A DNA stretch of 18,140 bases, from NCBI GenBank assembly GCA_023391315.1, contig JAEWBD010000068.1, forward strand, positions 1 to 18,140, in the 5' to 3' direction. The position numbers were made by a program, and so were the translations under genes. Of the stretch, positions 14,954 to 18,140 are shown piece by piece; position 1 is the first letter of the stretch; every line of letters begins with the position of its first letter. The DNA is from Bacteroidota bacterium. Its GTDB lineage: Bacteria > Bacteroidota > Bacteroidia > Chitinophagales > Chitinophagaceae. The notes under the pieces are model-generated. The model saw only the letters and a list, made by a program, of their open reading frames with translations, had not been told where the DNA came from and searched no databases.

Positions 14954-15055
14954 GACTTTGAAATAAGAGGAGAAAACGAAATTTTAAACTTCAGTAATAC
15001 TACTTTTTTTAAAAAATAAGCATGTTTTTCAAGAAAAAGTTTTTGCACCCACGAC

Positions 15056-15127
15056 TGTGGATATCAGTATAGAATTTTCTTAAAACTTTTTATTTCTGTT
15101 GAAGAACCATACTGTTATAGTGGATAA
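15056..15127. promoter_or_regulatory. Two near-DnaA-box sequences
   Basis: TGTGGATAT (15056-15064) and AGTGGATAA (15119-15127) each differ by one base from TGTGGATAA, the reverse complement of the DnaA box TTATCCACA. They lie in the same orientation 63 bp apart, in AT-rich DNA, upstream of dnaB. The second sits inside a dyad, GTTAT-AGTGG-ATAAC (15114-15128). They could mark DnaA control of dnaB or part of an origin, but two imperfect boxes are not proof. Confidence 0.3.
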
Positions 15128-15200
15128 CCTCGTTATTTTGTTGGAAACCTGTGCAAACAAGTTTAATAAGTTTAATTCAGATAAAATTTTTTCGTGCCAT

Positions 15201-15259
15201 GAATTAGCCCTTAATTCGTTGCCCCGTTGCCGATAATATAGCGGTAACATCAGGGCAAC
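15201..15259. repeat. Adjacent dyads upstream of dnaB
   Basis: GAATTA-gccct-TAATTC (15201-15217) is a perfect 6-bp inverted repeat. Directly after it, GTTGCCC (15218-15224) pairs with GGGCAAC (15253-15259), and inside that GTTGCCG (15226-15232) pairs with CGGTAAC (15242-15248) with one G-T pair, leaving a 9-nt AT-only-but-one loop. The composite hairpin ends about 50 bp before the dnaB ATG. There is no T-run after it, so it is unlikely to be a terminator; a structured leader or protein-binding site is possible. Confidence 0.5.
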
Positions 15260-15311
15260 AATTGCTTAACATAACGCAGCTACTTAACCGATTAAATTCT
15301 TTTCATATAAA

Positions 15312-16877
15312 ATGGATATTGTTAATCAAAATAAAGATAGACGAACCAGGAGAAAACCAGCAATCGATCTTAGCACCACTGTTTATGGAAAATTGCCACC
15401 GCAGGCACGGGAGTTGGAAGAAGCGGTGCTTGGTGCGATCATGCTTGAGAAAAGCGCATTTGATACCGTTATCGAAATTTTAAAACCGGAATGTTTTTAC
15501 ACCGATGTGCACCAGCGCATATTTAAAGCTTTTCAAAGCCTTGCCCAACAAAGTATGCCGATAGATATGCTTACCGTTGTTGAACAACTAAAAACTTCGG
15601 AAGAGCTTGAAGCGGTAGGCGGTCCTTATTATATTACCAAACTTACTAATGCCGTGGTATCCACGGCTAATATTGAAGCGCATTCAAGAATTATTCTGCA
15701 GAAATTTATTCAGCGGGAACTGATTCGTATAAGCGGTGAAATAATCAGCGACGCTTATGAAGACAGTACCGATGTTTTTGATTTGCTGGATGACAGCGAA
15801 ACAAAAATGTTCAGCATCACCAATAATTATCTTAAAAATAATTATGAAGATATTGGCAATGCCTTAGCCAAAACCATCAACCGCATTGATGAACTGCGCA
15901 CCAAAACAGAAGATATATCCGGCGTTCCAAGTGGCTTTTCAAGCCTTGACCGTGTAACCTATGGCTGGCAACCAACTGATCTTATCATACTGGCGGCAAG
16001 GCCATCTGTAGGTAAAACAGCATTTGCTTTAAACCTTGCCCGCAATGCCGCTTTAAGTCCTGTTAAGCCTACGGCTGTTGGTGTGTTTTCGCTTGAAATG
16101 AGTTCTTCACAATTGGTACAGCGTATTTTGTCGGCGGAAAGTGAAATAGCGCTTGAAAAAATTGCACGCGGCAAACTGGAAGACTATGAATACCAGCAAT
16201 TGCATACCAAGGGTATTAAACGTCTGGAGCAGGCTCCCATTTTTATTGATGATACGGCAGCTTTAAACATTTTTGAATTCAGGGCAAAAGCACGCCGCCT
16301 GGTAAATAAGCATAATGTTGGTATTATAATTATCGATTACCTGCAGTTAATGAGCGGCACTGCCGATCGCGGTTCAAACCGTGAACAGGAAATAAGCACT
16401 ATTTCCCGTAACCTGAAAGCGCTTGCCAAGGAATTGAACATACCAATAATTGCATTAAGCCAGTTAAGCCGTGCCGTAGAAACGCGTAAGGAAAGCAAGA
16501 TGCCTCAGTTGAGTGATTTGAGAGAATCCGGCGCGATTGAACAGGATGCCGATATGGTTATGTTTATTTATCGTCCGGAATATTATGAGAACTTTTCAAA
16601 CGAGCATGGCGAAAGTACCCGCGGGGAAACGCATATAAAAATAGCAAAGCACAGGAACGGCTCGCTTGAAACTATAAAACTCCGGGCCCTGCTGCACATA
16701 CAAAGATTTGAAGAATGGGATGGCGATAGCGGCCCTGCTTTATCTTCCGGCGGCAATTGGAAGCCGCTTGGTCCACAGCCTTCGCAAACAGGCGATGATA
16801 ATAATGCACGCCTCTTTATACAAAAGGGCAGCCGCATGAACGATGATACTTTTGGTGAGGATGAAGACCCGTTTTAG
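15312..16877 (+). CDS. dnaB: Replicative DNA helicase
   Basis: DnaB is the hexameric helicase that unwinds DNA at the replication fork and recruits primase. The 521-residue protein has the N-terminal collar domain (about 27-130, starting PPQARELEEAVLGAIMLEK), a linker helix, and the RecA-like motor: Walker A in AARPSVGKTAFALNLA (228-243, a Val where many have Met), FSLEMSSSQLVQRI, Walker B in IIIIDYLQLM with Asp342, and LSQLSRAVETR, SDLRESGAIEQDADMV and RPEYY. There is no intein insertion. The C-terminus is an acidic tail (DDTFGEDEDPF). The ATG at 15312 gives a short basic N-terminal extension. It is divergent from pheT and ends 8 bp from the convergent sugar kinase gene. Confidence 0.97.
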   Translation: MDIVNQNKDRRTRRKPAIDLSTTVYGKLPPQARELEEAVLGAIMLEKSAFDTVIEILKPECFYTDVHQRIFKAFQSLAQQSMPIDMLTVVEQLKTSEELEAVGGPYYITKLTNAVVSTANIEAHSRIILQKFIQRELIRISGEIISDAYEDSTDVFDLLDDSETKMFSITNNYLKNNYEDIGNALAKTINRIDELRTKTEDISGVPSGFSSLDRVTYGWQPTDLIILAARPSVGKTAFALNLARNAALSPVKPTAVGVFSLEMSSSQLVQRILSAESEIALEKIARGKLEDYEYQQLHTKGIKRLEQAPIFIDDTAALNIFEFRAKARRLVNKHNVGIIIIDYLQLMSGTADRGSNREQEISTISRNLKALAKELNIPIIALSQLSRAVETRKESKMPQLSDLRESGAIEQDADMVMFIYRPEYYENFSNEHGESTRGETHIKIAKHRNGSLETIKLRALLHIQRFEEWDGDSGPALSSGGNWKPLGPQPSQTGDDNNARLFIQKGSRMNDDTFGEDEDPF

Positions 16878-16885
16878 CAAACAGC

Positions 16886-17890
16886 TTAATTAAATATATC
16901 GCTGCTTAAGTGTTTAAAGGCTTCCATGGCGCCCATGTATTCGCAGGTTCTGGCGCCGGCTTTGTTGGCGTTATAAACTATATTTTTCCAGTTTTCGAAA
17001 GATATTTCATCTAAGGCTGTTTGCATTTTACTTAACTGGTATAGCACAGCGCCAACAAATGCATCGCCGGCGCCGGTTGTGTCAACAACCTTCACATGAA
17101 TGCTGGGCACTGTAACAATTTCATCATTTACAATCAACAGCGTGCCTTCTTTCCCGATAGTTATTGTAAAAACAGCGTTTGTTTTTTCTCTCAGAATTTT
17201 TATAGCATCCGTTACAGTTGCTGCACCAGTTATCAATAATGCTTCTTCTTCACTTACTTTAAAAAAATTACAGCTTTCTATAAAGTTCCAGGACTGGTCA
17301 ATAAATGATTGTACATTATTCTTAAAAAGCAGGTGGCGATAATTAGGATCGAAGCTCACATATAAATTTCGCTGAAGCGCTTTCTGTATCAGGCCCTGGT
17401 AGGCGGTTTGTAATGGGCCGGGCAGAAAGCCTGTTGCAGAACCAAAATGAATAATGGAAAATCCATCGAGATCAATAGCCTCCACTTCAGACCTGTTTAA
17501 CTGGCCATCGGCGCCGCGGTTAAATACGAAATCACGTTCGCCGTTTTCCATTAAAGAAACAAATGCAAATGTGGTGAAGTAATGGTTATCCTGCAGCATC
17601 CATTTTGTTGAAACCTTAAAATCCTGCATCACTTCTATCAGGTGTTTGCCAAATGGATCGTTTCCAACTTTAGCGGCTAATTCCACATCACCGCCAAGTG
17701 CAGCAATAGCGGCTGCAACATTCGTGGGCGCTCCGCCGGGCTTCTTTAAAAAGTGCTGGCCTTCGGTTAATGGTTTACCTTTATCTGTGCAGATCATATC
17801 AATAAGCGCTTCGCCCATGCATAAGATTTTGCCTCCTTCCCACAAACGGGTATTTTGAGCATCATCATATTCCGTCACGTTGTTTTCCAT
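16886..17890 (-). CDS. PfkB family carbohydrate kinase (fructokinase-like)
   Basis: The protein phosphorylates a sugar with ATP in the cytoplasm. At 334 residues it is full length for the ribokinase/PfkB family. The N-terminal region has ILCMGEALIDM (22-32) and the glycine-rich signature KKPGGAPTNVAAAIAALGG (49-67). Residues 179-185 (SFDPNYR) are common in fructokinases. The C-terminal signature DTTGAGDAFVGAVL has the catalytic base Asp276 and the anion hole. The exact sugar cannot be fixed; fructose is the best guess from overall similarity, and no transporter or glycosidase genes adjoin it to help. The ATG at 17890 gives about 20 residues before the first strand. It is convergent with dnaB and divergent from the partial gene at the right end. 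Confidence 0.92.
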   Translation of the reverse strand: MENNVTEYDDAQNTRLWEGGKILCMGEALIDMICTDKGKPLTEGQHFLKKPGGAPTNVAAAIAALGGDVELAAKVGNDPFGKHLIEVMQDFKVSTKWMLQDNHYFTTFAFVSLMENGERDFVFNRGADGQLNRSEVEAIDLDGFSIIHFGSATGFLPGPLQTAYQGLIQKALQRNLYVSFDPNYRHLLFKNNVQSFIDQSWNFIESCNFFKVSEEEALLITGAATVTDAIKILREKTNAVFTITIGKEGTLLIVNDEIVTVPSIHVKVVDTTGAGDAFVGAVLYQLSKMQTALDEISFENWKNIVYNANKAGARTCEYMGAMEAFKHLSSDIFN

Positions 17891-17926
17891 TGTAATTTTT
17901 TAGATTAACAGATCAGAAGCTGTTTA

Positions 17927-17957
17927 CAAGTGTAGCACATCATAATCAATTTTGCAA
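17927..17957 (-). promoter_or_regulatory. Candidate promoter of the sugar kinase gene
   Basis: On the - strand TACACTTG (17927-17934) matches TAnnTTTG at all but one fixed base, and a GTTGC sequence lies 19 bp upstream as an approximate -33. The start would be near 17921, about 31 nt before the ATG. It overlaps the region that must serve the divergent right-end gene. Confidence 0.35.
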
Positions 17958-17982
17958 CACATAATCTTTTTATTTTGCAGTA

Positions 17983-18140
17983 ATGATCTCTGTTTATAAA
18001 CAGCGCAAGCTTACATTCATAACTTTTGTTTACTGGTTCCTGCTGTTATTTATTACAGCAGCATGGATCTGGTGGTTTATTTCGCTGGAACAACAAAACG
18101 ATCAGATGCACTTTTATAAATTGCTGCAACTGAATAAAGA
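17983..18140 (+). CDS. Membrane protein, N-terminal fragment (possible sensor histidine kinase)
   Basis: An ATG at 17983 opens a frame that runs off the window after 52 codons. It begins MISVYKQRKLTFITFVYWFL: a short basic segment, then one strong transmembrane helix (about 12-32) rich in Trp and Phe, then a polar stretch ISLEQQNDQMHFYKLLQLNK that looks like the start of a periplasmic or linker helix. This resembles the N-terminus of sensor histidine kinases seen in Chitinophagaceae as I recall them, but no catalytic motif is inside the window, so the family is a guess. It is divergent from the sugar kinase gene with 92 bp between them. Confidence 0.5.
   Translation, partial: MISVYKQRKLTFITFVYWFLLLFITAAWIWWFISLEQQNDQMHFYKLLQLNK

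Larger units (their letters stand above)
14931..15311. other. Divergent pheT/dnaB intergenic region (381 bp)
   Basis: No credible gene is present. The region holds a -7 box for pheT at its left edge, an AT-rich tract (15003-15020), two sequences one base from a DnaA box (15056-15064 and 15119-15127), and three perfect or near-perfect dyads that become denser toward dnaB. No confident TAnnTTTG box for dnaB was found. Confidence 0.6.

Noticed and set aside
15312..16877. Intein in dnaB
   Set aside because: DnaB is a common intein host, but the Walker A and Walker B regions are uninterrupted and the length is normal.
1..18140. A defence island, secretion cluster, biosynthetic cluster or mobile element
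   Set aside because: Apart from the Uma2 gene there are no transposase, integrase, restriction, toxin-antitoxin or modular synthase genes; the gene content is core metabolism, translation, replication and envelope.

Overview
The window looks like a chromosomal housekeeping stretch from a Bacteroidota bacterium, most likely family Chitinophagaceae or a near relative (inference from protein character, not a database result). Reasons: an outer-membrane beta-barrel receptor of the Bacteroidota type at the left end, almost no Shine-Dalgarno sequences, and several perfect copies of the Bacteroidota -7 promoter box TAnnTTTG a short distance before start codons (purA, rplS, tatA, pheT, the Uma2 gene). 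No tRNA, rRNA, insertion sequence, prophage or CRISPR array was seen.

Layout from left to right. (1) The 3' part of a TonB-dependent-receptor-like beta-barrel gene (+) converges on a Uma2-family nuclease-fold gene and a lutB-like iron-sulfur protein gene (both -). (2) A + strand cluster holds purA (AMP synthesis), a 147-residue very acidic low-complexity protein, and pabB (folate branch). (3) A - strand block, read right to left, has pheT, a small coiled-coil protein and zapA (cell division), then a 439-bp non-coding gap, then rny (RNase Y), rplS (ribosomal protein L19), tatA, gatA and an MltD-like lytic transglycosylase. (4) dnaB (replicative helicase, +) is divergent from pheT across a 381-bp gap rich in dyads. 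(5) A PfkB-family sugar kinase (-) converges on dnaB with 8 bp between the genes. (6) The first 52 codons of a membrane protein gene, possibly a sensor histidine kinase, run off the right end (+).

Most genes are ordinary and I found no new multi-gene system. The parts that known genes do not explain are: a candidate structured small RNA on the + strand between rny and zapA (sigma-54-like -24/-12 site, long hairpin, strong intrinsic terminator); the dyad-rich region with near-DnaA-box sequences upstream of dnaB; a perfect palindrome filling the spacer of the rplS promoter; the acidic protein between purA and pabB; and the coiled-coil protein whose gene is translationally coupled to zapA.
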